A stretch of DNA of 64,000 nucleotides from Proteobacteria bacterium DTSAM18 (GTDB lineage Bacteria; Myxococcota_A; UBA796; GCA-2862545), in assembly GCA_028767165.1 (NCBI GenBank), contig JARACJ010000014.1, forward strand, positions 62,001 to 126,000. Reading direction: 5' to 3'. Below, in pieces: positions 56,343 through 64,000 of the stretch (within the stretch, counting starts at the first letter, position 1; every line of letters starts with the position of its first letter). Both the position numbers and the translations under genes were made by a program. Below the pieces are notes generated by a model that did not search any database, was not told the origin of the DNA, and saw only the letters and a list, made by a program, of their open reading frames with translations.

Positions 56343-56965
56343 GGTGCCCCCTCGGCGAGTGCGCCCCGGAGCCACTGATCCACGACCGCGTCGCAGTGGA
56401 CGCGGGCTGCCGTGGTCCACGCGTCGGCGTCCAGGTGCATGTGGGTGAAGAAGAACCACAGGAAGCTGCCGAGCAGCACCTGCGCCGCGGAGTCGACCCG
56501 GAGATCCCCGCGCAGCTCGCCCGCAGCGATGCGGGTCGACAGGTAGCGGGACAGCTGCTTCACCGCGGTCTGCGTGCGCTCCTGCTGCATGGCGTAGAGC
56601 TCGGGGTGGGTGGTGGACTCGGCCATCAGCACCCGGAACACCCGTGCGGCCAGACGGTCGGCGCGCAGGAAGGCCACGAAGCCCTCGGCGATGCGCCTGA
56701 GCTGCTCCTCGATGGGGGCATCCGGATCGGCGGCGAGCCCCTGGGCGATGTGGTCGGACAGGGCCCCCGAGCGTGCGGCGGCCCCCCGGAGCAGGCCCAT
56801 CTTGGTGCCGTAGTGGTGGAAGATCAGCCCTTCGGACACGCCCGCCTGCTTGGCGATCTTGCGGGTCGACGTCGCGGAGAAGCCGTGGGCGGCGAACATC
56901 TCCATCGCGACGTTCGCGATGTGGTCCTTGGTGGCCTCGGCCTGCTCGTCCCGGGTGCGTTCCAT
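56339..56965 (-). CDS. TetR-family regulator of the reductase/ferredoxin pair
   Basis: 208 residues. The helix-turn-helix is typical: AANGFSATSTRKIAKQAGVSEGLIFHHYGTKMGLL pattern near 20-60. The C-terminal domain reads like the acyl-CoA or drug-sensing TetR type. It is coupled to the downstream fusion gene (overlap of four bases). Two TGAGT-N4-ACTCA palindromes lie between this gene and the divergent ferredoxin gene, so it most probably represses both directions. Confidence 0.9.
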   Translation of the reverse strand: MERTRDEQAEATKDHIANVAMEMFAAHGFSATSTRKIAKQAGVSEGLIFHHYGTKMGLLRGAAARSGALSDHIAQGLAADPDAPIEEQLRRIAEGFVAFLRADRLAARVFRVLMAESTTHPELYAMQQERTQTAVKQLSRYLSTRIAAGELRGDLRVDSAAQVLLGSFLWFFFTHMHLDADAWTTAARVHCDAVVDQWLRGALAEGAP

Positions 56966-56982
56966 GGGATCCTCCAGTTTGC

Positions 56983-57028
56983 TGAGTGACTACTCAATGG
57001 ATATATACTCGCTGAGTAATCACTCAGC
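56983..57028. promoter_or_regulatory. two TGAGT-N4-ACTCA operators in the divergent TetR/ferredoxin region
   Basis: TGAGT-GACT-ACTCA at 56983-56996 and TGAGT-AATC-ACTCA at 57013-57026 (extended to GCTGAGT/ACTCAGC, 57011-57028). Their positions are 30 bp apart, about three helical turns. Between them lies a TATATA tract (57000-57006) that could be a -10 element for either gene. Confidence 0.75.
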
Positions 57029-57042
57029 AACCTGGAGATCCC

Positions 57043-57324
57043 ATGACCTACGTCATCGCGGAGCCGTGCGTCGGCACCAAGGACGCCTCCTGCCAGGCGG
57101 TCTGCCCCGTCGCGTGCATCATCGATGTCGGAGACCACTTCGCCATCGATCCCAACCGGTGCGTCGACTGCGGCGCCTGTGTCTCGGCGTGTCCCGTGAG
57201 TGCGGTCTTCGCGGCGGATCGGCTGCCCACGGAGTGGGCGGACTGGACGGAGCGGAACCGCCGCGCAGCGGCCGACGCGGCCCCCCGGGGCAGGGGAGGC
57301 GCCCGGGATCGCGAGCCCTGTTGA
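57043..57324 (+). CDS. 7Fe ferredoxin (FdxA-like)
   Basis: 93 residues. Cys at 9, 17, 21 and 25, then 40, 43, 46 and 50. Cys 9, 17 and 50 fit the 3Fe-4S cluster and 21, 40, 43 and 46 the 4Fe-4S cluster, as in FdxA of mycobacteria and relatives (CVGTKDASCQAVCPV, CVDCGACVSACPV). Soluble electron carrier. It is divergent from the TetR-reductase operon and shares the twin operators. A His-poor basic tail follows residue ~75. The start ATG is preceded by CTGGAG. Confidence 0.92.
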   Translation: MTYVIAEPCVGTKDASCQAVCPVACIIDVGDHFAIDPNRCVDCGACVSACPVSAVFAADRLPTEWADWTERNRRAAADAAPRGRGGARDREPC

Positions 57325-57521
57325 GAACGCGGGTGGCAGCCCGGCACCCGGGCGCAGACGCGGGCGGTTGCACAGGGGCCCGCGCCGCCGACCTGCGCTT
57401 CCGGACGTGTCCCCACCGGCCGGGCCACTACACATATCGTCACGAACGATAACTCATGTCCACCGTATCTATTTTACCTCTCAAGCTGGTGTCGATAGGC
57501 AGGAGGCGAAAGGAGGCAGGA

Positions 57522-57995
57522 ATGGACATGTCGAACCTGGATGAGCAGACCCGTCGCTTCTTCACCCGCAAGACCTTCCACGGGGAATTCCGCGTGGAGG
57601 GGCTGCAGGTCGAGGTGGCCGTGGACACGCCGGAGCTGTTGGACGCAGCGGTGCGCATGTGGGGTGACTGGGGGCCGATGTACTCGTGCACCCTGAAACC
57701 GGAACACCGGGTGGTGGCCGTGTACCGCTGCGCCGACACGGGGCAGCAGTCGAGCTTCCGGTTCCGGCCCCAGGTCGTCCGGCTGTTGTCGCCGCCGCGG
57801 TACGAGACCCGTGGGAGGTGGCCGCTGTACCTGGAGTTCGTGGATCCGGATCGGGGCCTGTGCTTCCGGGCGTTCATGAACCCCGAGGGTCGGGTGGAGG
57901 AGACGGAGGTGTTCGCGTTGCACCCCCGGCTCTCGGTCCTCGGGCGGCTCTTCGGCGACACGTCGTCGGACCAGGGCCAGATGGTGGCGAAGTAG
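57522..57995 (+). CDS. conserved-looking protein of unknown function
   Basis: 157 residues from ATG 57522, with AGGAGG seven bases upstream; the longer frame adds a basic stretch that is less likely. It reads MDMSNLDEQTRRFFTRKTFHGEFRVEGLQVEV, then a Trp-rich middle (MWGDWGPMYSC) and a VVRLLSPPRYETRGRWPLYLEFVDP segment. No domain recognised. Not a membrane protein. It lies between ferredoxin and LysR genes and converges with LysR across 39 bp. Confidence 0.6.
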   Translation: MDMSNLDEQTRRFFTRKTFHGEFRVEGLQVEVAVDTPELLDAAVRMWGDWGPMYSCTLKPEHRVVAVYRCADTGQQSSFRFRPQVVRLLSPPRYETRGRWPLYLEFVDPDRGLCFRAFMNPEGRVEETEVFALHPRLSVLGRLFGDTSSDQGQMVAK

Positions 57996-58034
57996 TGCTC
58001 CCCGCCCGCATGCCTGCTGCCAGGCGTGCGGGAT

Positions 58035-58922
58035 CTACTCGGGTCGCACGTCCAGGAAGCGGTCGATCAGCGAGCGACGTACGCCCTTCGTGAGGAAGAT
58101 GCCGTAGATCTCGATGCGTGGCGCATCGTGCAGCCGGATCCGACGCACGCGGCCCGAGGCCAGGTCCTCCTTGATGCCGATCTCCGGGACGACCGCGAGC
58201 CCCCGGCCGCTGTTGGCCATGAAGCGCAGCAGGGAGATGTCGTCGGTCATCACCGGCACGTCGAGGTCCAGCTCGAGGCCGGAGGCGATGACCTCCTGCA
58301 GGGGTGGGCCCTCGAACGGGTGCCGGAACATGTACAGCTCGGTGGGCAGGGGATCGGCCCGCGGGGCGGTGATGCTCGCCACCAGCTCGGGGGTACCCGC
58401 CAGGCACAGGGGACTCGAATCGACCCGCACGTGGCTGACGGTGGCGAGATCCTTCTGGTGGGGGCGGTCGAGGCTGAAGATGAGGTCGAGCTCGAAGCGT
58501 CGGAGCAGCTCGGTGAGCTCGTCGAAGGAGCCATCGACCAGGTCGACGTGGGTTCCGTGGCCCTCGTCGAGCGCCCGGGTGACCAACCCGTAGATGAAGT
58601 TCCGGGAGATGCCGCCGACCATGCCCACCCGGATGCTCGAAGGGCCCGCGAGGGAGTCCTTGTCGCGGAAGATGCGGTTGATCTCCTGGCTCTTCTCGAA
58701 GATGGCGTCGGCGTAGGCGAGCAGGGCCGCGCCGCGGTCGGTCACCGTGACGGCGCGGGTGCTCCGCTCGAGCAGCTCTTCACCGAGGTAGTCCTCGAGC
58801 TGGGCGACCTGCTCGCTCACGGTGGACTGGGAGACATGGATGCGTCGGGCGGCCTTGCTGAAGCCGCCGTGCCGGCAGACCGCCCAGAATGCGTACAGGT
58901 GTCGGAAGTTGATCCATTCCAT
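58035..58922 (-). CDS. LysR-family transcriptional regulator, NhaR-like N-terminus
   Basis: 295 residues, normal for LysR. Helix-turn-helix at ~1-60: INFRHLYAFWAVCRHGGFSKAARRIHVSQSTVSEQVAQLEDYLGEELLER. The HLYAFWAV opening is close to NhaR-type activators. The effector domain (~90-290) has the two-lobe pattern IRVGMVGGISR..., DIVLS-like LDLIFSLD and GLAVVPEIG. It lies 73 bases downstream of the aldo/keto reductase gene on the same strand, so it might regulate it, but the order is not the divergent one usual for LysR pairs. Confidence 0.88.
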   Translation of the reverse strand: MEWINFRHLYAFWAVCRHGGFSKAARRIHVSQSTVSEQVAQLEDYLGEELLERSTRAVTVTDRGAALLAYADAIFEKSQEINRIFRDKDSLAGPSSIRVGMVGGISRNFIYGLVTRALDEGHGTHVDLVDGSFDELTELLRRFELDLIFSLDRPHQKDLATVSHVRVDSSPLCLAGTPELVASITAPRADPLPTELYMFRHPFEGPPLQEVIASGLELDLDVPVMTDDISLLRFMANSGRGLAVVPEIGIKEDLASGRVRRIRLHDAPRIEIYGIFLTKGVRRSLIDRFLDVRPE

Positions 58923-58995
58923 GACCTGTCATCTATCGGTCTGGTCGATGATTGTCATGTGAAACCACGGTGGCTCGACCCCCACGCTCACGCGG

Positions 58996-59862
58996 TCAGC
59001 GCGCCGGGTCGCGGAAGACCGGGAAGACGCTGGCCTCGCCGTAGTCCGCGATCCGATCCAGGTGCTGCAGGGTGTCCATGTCCTCGTCGGAGATGGTGAA
59101 GTCCAACGTGGCGTTGTCCTTCATGTGGATCGGGTTGGTGGTCTTCGGCAGCGGGAGCAGACCGAGCTGCAGCGTGTAGCGGATCGACAGCTGCGGCACG
59201 GTGACGGCGTACTTCTCGGCCATGGTGGTCACGGCCGTGTTCTTCAGCAGCTCGCCGTGGGCGATGGGCGAGTAGGCCTGGACGAGGATGCCCTTGCCCT
59301 GTGCGTAGCGGATGAGATCCATGGGCGTGTTGCTGATGTGGGCCAGCACCTGGTCGACCATCGGGGCCACCGTGCAGGAGGACAGGATGTTGTCGAGGTC
59401 GCCCTCTTCGAAGTTCGACACGCCGATGGACCGCAGCTTGCCGGCTTTGTAGGCCTCTTCGAGGGCCCGCCATGCCTCGCGGTTGCCCTCGAGGAAGCGA
59501 TCCTCCGCACCGAACTGCCGCCAGGGCTGGGGGCTGTGGATCAGCATGAGATCGATGGTGTCGAGGCCCAGGGCCTGCAGGGAGCCGTCGATGGCCGCCG
59601 CGGCCGCGTCATGGGACTTGATCTCGGCCGCGAGCTTGGTGGTGATGAAGAGCTGGTCGCGGGGGATGCCGCAGGCCCGGATGCCGCGACCGACGCCGGC
59701 CTCGTTCTCGTAGGCCTGGGCGGTGTCGATGTGGCGGTAGCCGAGGGCGACGGCTTCCACGACCGCCTGCTCCGCGGCATCGTCGGGGATCAACCAGGTG
59801 CCGAGGCCCAGCTTGGGGATCTCGACGCCGTTGGAGAGGGTGTAGGTGTCTTGCGCGATCAT
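58996..59862 (-). CDS. aldo/keto reductase
   Basis: 288 residues. The catalytic tetrad can be read: Asp46, Tyr51, Lys76 and His109 in DTAQAYE, TTKLA and LIHSP, and the C-terminal IPKTT-like LPLPKTTNP marks the NADPH site. NADPH-dependent reduction of aldehydes or ketones. GAGGTGG precedes the ATG. Its start overlaps the stop of an upstream 68-residue open frame by four bases. Last of the minus-strand run that begins with operon C, but separated from it by a hairpin. Confidence 0.92.
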   Translation of the reverse strand: MIAQDTYTLSNGVEIPKLGLGTWLIPDDAAEQAVVEAVALGYRHIDTAQAYENEAGVGRGIRACGIPRDQLFITTKLAAEIKSHDAAAAAIDGSLQALGLDTIDLMLIHSPQPWRQFGAEDRFLEGNREAWRALEEAYKAGKLRSIGVSNFEEGDLDNILSSCTVAPMVDQVLAHISNTPMDLIRYAQGKGILVQAYSPIAHGELLKNTAVTTMAEKYAVTVPQLSIRYTLQLGLLPLPKTTNPIHMKDNATLDFTISDEDMDTLQHLDRIADYGEASVFPVFRDPAR

Positions 59863-60065
59863 GGGATCCACCTCGTGACTGGAGCGGTGCCGTGCACCGT
59901 GGGACGGAACGGTTCCTGTGGGTACCATGGTTCTCCGTCCACGAGGGAGTCGGTGCAGGCGGCGAGCGCAGGGGCCCCGTCGGCCGTGGTCACTCGCGCA
60001 GGGCGTGCGTCGGCACGTCCCGAGAGTGCAGCCAGGCGCGCGACTGTGGTGGTCTTCTTCGTCAT
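59859..60065 (-). CDS. 68-residue peptide coupled to the aldo/keto reductase, function unknown
   Basis: Starts at ATG 60065 with GGAGG eight bases upstream and ends in a four-base overlap (ATGA) with the reductase start. Sequence: basic start MTKKTTTVARLAALSG, a single Cys near 37 and a Trp/Pro-rich end (GEPWYPQEPFRPT, VTRWIP). No signal peptide. The good ribosome site and coupling make it more credible than other short frames here; it could also be a translational leader. Confidence 0.45.
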   Translation of the reverse strand: MTKKTTTVARLAALSGRADARPARVTTADGAPALAACTDSLVDGEPWYPQEPFRPTVHGTAPVTRWIP

Positions 60066-60148
60066 GGTCCAGCCTCCATCGGACACCGTCAGTGTACGGT
60101 GCCCACGGGGGCCGGACCATGGGGGTTCCTCTCGAAGACCTGCCCATT

Positions 60149-60166
60149 CCTGCCGGATTCGGCAGG
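60149..60166. terminator. hairpin downstream of operon C
   Basis: Perfect seven-base stem CCTGCCG/CGGCAGG with a GATT loop (60149-60166), 23 bases past the operon C stop. No T tract follows on the minus strand, so it is a weak terminator or an attenuator for the next genes. Confidence 0.4.
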
Positions 60167-60188
60167 TGGGCATGTGGATGACCGGGGG

Positions 60189-61436
60189 TCAGGCCATCAA
60201 CGACAGGGCATCGCCCTGCAGGGGCCACGTACCCGCGACCTCCGGCGTGTCCACGCCCAGGTGCTCGCGCAGGGTGGCGTGGATGTGGGCCGGTGTGATG
60301 CGGATGCCGTCGTCGGAGGGCTCCAGGGTGTCGGGATCGAGCAGGTCGGGCACGAGGGAGTCGTCCGTCGACCCGATCACCCGTCCGCCGTCGATGCCGG
60401 GACCCATCATCATCATCGAGGTGATGGAGTAGTGGTCCTTGCCATCGTGCTCGTTGTACCAGGGCGTGCGGCCGAAGTCGGAGCCGATGAGCAGCAGGAT
60501 GCGGTCGGCGAGGCCCATCTTCTCGGCCTGCTGCATGAGGAACAGGGCGCCCTCGAACAGGTTCGTCAGGGCGACGGGGTGCTTGGTGTCGTGGGCCTTG
60601 TGGGTGTCGAAGCCGCCCGAGGTCAGGCTCACCGACGAGGTGATGCCGGCCTGGAAGGCGGCGAGGGCGATCTGGATCTGCTGCTTCAGCGGGGTGGCCT
60701 CGAACTGCGAGGGCAGGAACGGGGCCAGCAGGGCCATCTCGTTGTCGCCGAGGCGTGCGTCCAGCAGCTGCTGCATGGCCCTGCGCTGGTTGGGCAGGGT
60801 CGCAGCCGCGATCTGGCGCTCGAGCCTGGCGGCCTGGGCCATCTGCAGGCGCTCCTGGATGCTGCTGGGCACCAGGTCACTGTCCGGGTCGGGGGTGTGG
60901 CGACGATAGGGGTGGGCCAGCTCGGAGACGAACCCAGGGGAGGGGAGCCGTGTGATCGGGAGCAGGCCGGCCGTGTTGTCGTAGCCGCCGAAGGACATGA
61001 AGGCGGTGGTGGGCGCGTTCCGCGTGTGGGCCGCAGCCAGGGCACCGATGGAGGGGTGCCCGTGGTTCAGCTTGCCGGACCACTGGTTTCGCACGCCGGC
61101 GAGGTGGCTGTTGGACTGGTTGTCCACGCCGTTGATCACCAGCAGCTCCCGCGAGTAGTCGCTGAAGAAGTCCATGAGCGCGCGGTTGGGGGCCAGGTCG
61201 AAGGCGCCGACCGACACGATGTCGTCCTCGTGGAAGTCGGTGATGCGGTCCGAACCGTCACCCACGTACCCCTTGGGGTCGCACAGGAAGGCCGGATCCC
61301 AGCCGCCGTCCGCGTGGAGCGTGACCACGAGGGTCTCGTCGCCGGACACCAGCGCGTGGGCGCGGGTCTGCTTGAGGAGGGTGGGGAGCGCCAGGGCGGT
61401 GACGCCAAGTCCCTTGAGGAATCGTCTTCTGTCCAT
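60189..61436 (-). CDS. operon C DUF1501 protein, Tat-exported
   Basis: 415 residues from ATG 61436. Twin-arginine leader MDRRRFLKGLGVTALALPTL. Landmarks: LVVTLHADGGWDPAFLCDPKG, INGVDNQSNSHLAG, GGFDTHKAHD, LIGSDFGRTPWYNEHDGKDHYS and MMMMGPGIDGGRVIGSTDD. It starts five bases after the haem-protein stop. Unlike A and B there is no PPC/PA14 lipoprotein gene after it; the last residues GDALSLMA correspond to the region that overlaps the third gene in the other operons. Confidence 0.92.
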   Translation of the reverse strand: MDRRRFLKGLGVTALALPTLLKQTRAHALVSGDETLVVTLHADGGWDPAFLCDPKGYVGDGSDRITDFHEDDIVSVGAFDLAPNRALMDFFSDYSRELLVINGVDNQSNSHLAGVRNQWSGKLNHGHPSIGALAAAHTRNAPTTAFMSFGGYDNTAGLLPITRLPSPGFVSELAHPYRRHTPDPDSDLVPSSIQERLQMAQAARLERQIAAATLPNQRRAMQQLLDARLGDNEMALLAPFLPSQFEATPLKQQIQIALAAFQAGITSSVSLTSGGFDTHKAHDTKHPVALTNLFEGALFLMQQAEKMGLADRILLLIGSDFGRTPWYNEHDGKDHYSITSMMMMGPGIDGGRVIGSTDDSLVPDLLDPDTLEPSDDGIRITPAHIHATLREHLGVDTPEVAGTWPLQGDALSLMA

Positions 61437-61441
61437 GGTGC

Positions 61442-63688
61442 TCACTCGTACAGGAATCGGTAGTCGGTCAGGAGGTAGGTCACGACGGTCATCCAGGCGC
61501 GGATGGCGAAGTCGTCGTCCCGGATCACCATCTGGTCGTCGGGGAGGGGCTCGCCGGTCCACCAGTCCTCGCGGAGCTGGCAGGGGCCGGGCAGGATGCT
61601 CGTGGCATCTCCGCTGTTCACGGCCAGACGGCCGGTCGTCCAGGCGTCCTCCAGCAGCGCGTAGGCGGCGTCGATCTCGGGGTCGTCCACGGGCAGGTCC
61701 TCACCCAGGAGCCGCAGGAAGAGCCACTGCAGGTTCCTGCGGATGGCGGCTTCCGTCTGCTCGTCCCGCGTGCCGTCCCGCAGGATGGGCGCGTCGGCCA
61801 TCGTGGCGTAGGGGAACAGGACGCGGTCGTCGGTGGACTTGTGCAGGTCGATGGGCACGGCCCGGCAGGCCATGTCGGTCGCCATGGACAGGGCGATCGA
61901 CTCGGTCACGCCCGAGGGCTCGGACAGCCGCTCGGTGATGGTGTTCGAGTCGATGCCGCCGTACATCAGGCCGTAGAACTCGGTCAGGTAGCCCTGCCGG
62001 CTCGCCTCGTTGACCCAGGGCATGCCCAGGGTCGCCGAGATCTTGTCGTGGAGCATCTCCGGAGACAGCATGATGGCCGCACCGGTGCGCTCGAGGGTCG
62101 CCTCGGAGGCGCCGTCGTCAGCGATGGCCCGGAACCAGTGGGACAGGACCACCTGCTCGATGACCCACTTCAGGTCGTGGTTGCGCTCACGGAACTCGGC
62201 CGCGATGTCGGCGATCCAGGCGTCCTGCTCGGCCAGGGCCTTCTGCATGACGGGATCGTCGGTGACGGTGGCCTGGGACAGGGGCTCCTGGCCGGTCAGC
62301 AGCTTCATGACCATCTTCACGCTGGCGACGTCGAAGCGGGGATCCTCCACGGTGCGGGCCGCCAGCCAGGGCAGGGCCTCGTCCTGGGCGGCATCCGGCA
62401 GATCGACACCACCGAACCCGGGCACAAGCATGTCGTCATACCAGGCGGCATCGGGCCGGTAGGCACCGAGGGTGTTCCAGTTCTGGAACAGGCCGGCCAC
62501 CGGGTCCATGGTGGTGTGGCAGACGTTGCAGTTGGGATCGTTCAGGGTGGGGTTGTCGAACGGGGTGTCCGTCGAGTCCACGGGACGATCGGCGAACGTC
62601 ATGATGTCGGTGTCGAGGAAGGTCTTGTAGAAGTACCAGCTGCGGTGGCGGTTCCGGTTGGTGTCGGTGTTGGGGTACCGGTTGAGGAACGCGACGGTCG
62701 TGAGCACGCCGGCGTGGGGGTAGTCCGGCAGATCGATCTCCTCCCAGACCTGGGCGGCCGGGTCGTCGGGCGCGGGAATCGGGCCGTCGTGCACGCCGTA
62801 GGCCAGCTTCAGCCAGGTGTTGGCGAGCATGTAGTCGGCGGTCAGGATCTCGGACCAGGGACGGTCCTCCCGCAGGATGTGCTGGGCCAGCATCAGGGGC
62901 TCACGGGCGATCGCCTCGGCGGTCAGGGTCTGGTAGGTCCACTTGTCGCTCGGGTCGGTCTGCTCGTACCAGAACGCCGAGGGGTAGCGACCCTGGTCCA
63001 CGATGAAGACACCGAGGTTGTTCTCCAGGTACCTGTCCGTCAGGAACACGTCGTTGAGCAGCAGGACCATCCGGTCGGCGAACGCCTCGCCGGACATCAT
63101 CTCCCACAGCACCTGGATCAGGACGTCCTCGCCGCCGGCGCGGACCCGGGACTCCTCCATGGAGGTGGGAAGGCGGCCGGCCAGCACGAGGGAGGCCTTG
63201 CGAAGGGTGCTCACCGGGCTCGCGAGGGTCAGGCCGAGCCCACTGTCGGTGGCTTCGTCCTCGCCCTCGCCCTGGCACAGATCCGGACGGTTGGCCAGGG
63301 TGATGAACTCCTGGAGCAGCTCGGCCTCAGCGGATCCGGGCGCGACCATCTGGCCGCCGCCGTGGGGCACGGTGTTCGTCGGCTTGAGCAGCAGCCAGGA
63401 GGAGCCGTCCTGCTCCTTCTGGGCCAGGGTGCTGAGGATCTGGAGGTTGGCCTCCATGGCCCCCGGCACGGACGTGGGCTGCAGGACGAACTGGGAGTGT
63501 CGGGCCGACCCCTCCTGGTTGTGACAGGCCAGGCAGGTGGTGCCCACGAGCTCGGGCCACAGGCGGTCTTGCAGATAGTCCATGGGATCGACGCAGCTAC
63601 CCTTGTCGGGGTTCTGGGCCAGATCACCGTTGTGCGGTCCGGGAGTGCATCCCATGAGCACGCTGATGGCAAGCAGCCACGAACGCAT
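61442..63688 (-). CDS. operon C di-haem lipoprotein, planctomycete-type cytochrome
   Basis: 748 residues. Lipobox VLMGC (Cys 14). Haem sites CLACH (~56) and CNVCH (~388) in the same contexts as in operons A and B (WPELVGTTCLACHNQEG; NPTLNDPNCNVCHTTMDP). The C-terminus VVTYLLTDYRFLYE is nearly identical to B. Lacks the extra acidic linker of B. First gene of operon C; GGAGGATCG precedes the ATG. Predicted surface or periplasmic electron carrier. Confidence 0.9.
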   Translation of the reverse strand: MRSWLLAISVLMGCTPGPHNGDLAQNPDKGSCVDPMDYLQDRLWPELVGTTCLACHNQEGSARHSQFVLQPTSVPGAMEANLQILSTLAQKEQDGSSWLLLKPTNTVPHGGGQMVAPGSAEAELLQEFITLANRPDLCQGEGEDEATDSGLGLTLASPVSTLRKASLVLAGRLPTSMEESRVRAGGEDVLIQVLWEMMSGEAFADRMVLLLNDVFLTDRYLENNLGVFIVDQGRYPSAFWYEQTDPSDKWTYQTLTAEAIAREPLMLAQHILREDRPWSEILTADYMLANTWLKLAYGVHDGPIPAPDDPAAQVWEEIDLPDYPHAGVLTTVAFLNRYPNTDTNRNRHRSWYFYKTFLDTDIMTFADRPVDSTDTPFDNPTLNDPNCNVCHTTMDPVAGLFQNWNTLGAYRPDAAWYDDMLVPGFGGVDLPDAAQDEALPWLAARTVEDPRFDVASVKMVMKLLTGQEPLSQATVTDDPVMQKALAEQDAWIADIAAEFRERNHDLKWVIEQVVLSHWFRAIADDGASEATLERTGAAIMLSPEMLHDKISATLGMPWVNEASRQGYLTEFYGLMYGGIDSNTITERLSEPSGVTESIALSMATDMACRAVPIDLHKSTDDRVLFPYATMADAPILRDGTRDEQTEAAIRRNLQWLFLRLLGEDLPVDDPEIDAAYALLEDAWTTGRLAVNSGDATSILPGPCQLREDWWTGEPLPDDQMVIRDDDFAIRAWMTVVTYLLTDYRFLYE

Positions 63689-64000
63689 CGATCCTCCTCG
63701 TCAGCGCCCGGAAGGGGCGTCAGCAAGGCTTCAGGATATCCGCGTACATGACTGTGTGTAGGTGGAAGGCCGGCTATCGGCAGTCTGGGTGTTTCGGTAC
63801 CACCTGCCGGAACCATGCAGGTGGAGGTCCCCCCGCGAACCGAACAGGTGCCCCCATGGGGCTGGGGGACGCATCGCATGTCAAATGGGTGTATGCAAGC
63901 GCCTGGAGGGGGACCAGGCGCAGGCCACCCGCGAGCGCTGACGTACCGCGACAGGACACCTGGTCGGGTGGGGACATGCGACCCCGACGCAGACCTCCCA
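63689..64000. other. 312-bp end region, promoter of operon C
   Basis: Nothing recognisable as a gene. The operon C promoter must be here on the minus strand; I could not pick out convincing hexamers. Confidence 0.4.

Noticed and set aside
63774-63977. Short minus-strand frame of 67 residues before operon C
   Set aside because: No ribosome site or protein-like composition; it lies in the expected promoter region of operon C.

Overview
The window is GC-rich and looks like chromosomal DNA from a Myxococcota-type bacterium (the old Deltaproteobacteria). The pointers are: a very large Asp-rich thrombospondin type 3 (TSP3) surface protein ending in a MYXO-CTERM-like tail; OmpA proteins carrying TSP3 repeats; many lipoproteins with Thr/Asp-Gly linkers after the lipobox; AgmX/PglI-like proteins; and families (DUF1501, planctomycete-type cytochrome c) usual in Myxococcota and Planctomycetota. 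I saw no rRNA, tRNA, CRISPR array, transposase or phage gene. This assignment comes from gene content only.

Layout. 1-8926 (minus): surface-protein block. A 2188-residue TSP3 giant is translationally coupled to an OmpA/TSP3 protein; a terminator follows, then the start of a second giant-like gene. 9132-17753: dbpA helicase, two unknown lipoproteins of one family, an outer-membrane barrel candidate, a Qnr-like pentapeptide protein, an EamA exporter, a methyltransferase, and gene-poor stretches filled with a GC-rich interspersed repeat. 17760-24103 (minus): a tightly packed run with the overlapping DUF3604-PpiC-HupE trio, a VF530 protein, an LCMT-type methyltransferase and two coupled TonB/AgmX-like proteins. 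24188-27292: ygiQ, a PLP enzyme and a small membrane protein.

Three paralogous operons recur on the minus strand: A (27570-32412), B (44983-50168) and C (60189-63688). Each encodes a di-haem lipoprotein (two CxxCH sites, planctomycete-type cytochrome family) followed by a Tat-exported DUF1501 protein. A and B end with a PPC-TSP3-PA14-like lipoprotein, which C lacks. Three diverged copies in 36 kb suggest a cell-surface redox or polymer-processing module adapted to several substrates. It is the most interesting system here.

32720-44834 holds a DUF302 protein, a Trp-rich lipoprotein with Notch-like (LNR) modules, and a lipid-type metabolic neighbourhood (four SDRs, DUF1214, sulfotransferase, SRPBCC, AidB-like acyl-CoA dehydrogenase, an MBL-like protein without its metal motif). 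Inside it lies a 257-bp stretch with 16 CATG sites. 50558-59862 holds two TetR systems with readable palindromic operators, a decayed barrel gene, an RRM protein with a long leader, a fused 4Fe-4S/ferredoxin-NADP reductase with a divergent 7Fe ferredoxin, a LysR regulator and an aldo/keto reductase preceded by a coupled small peptide. Domain names are from motif recognition by eye; no database search was run.
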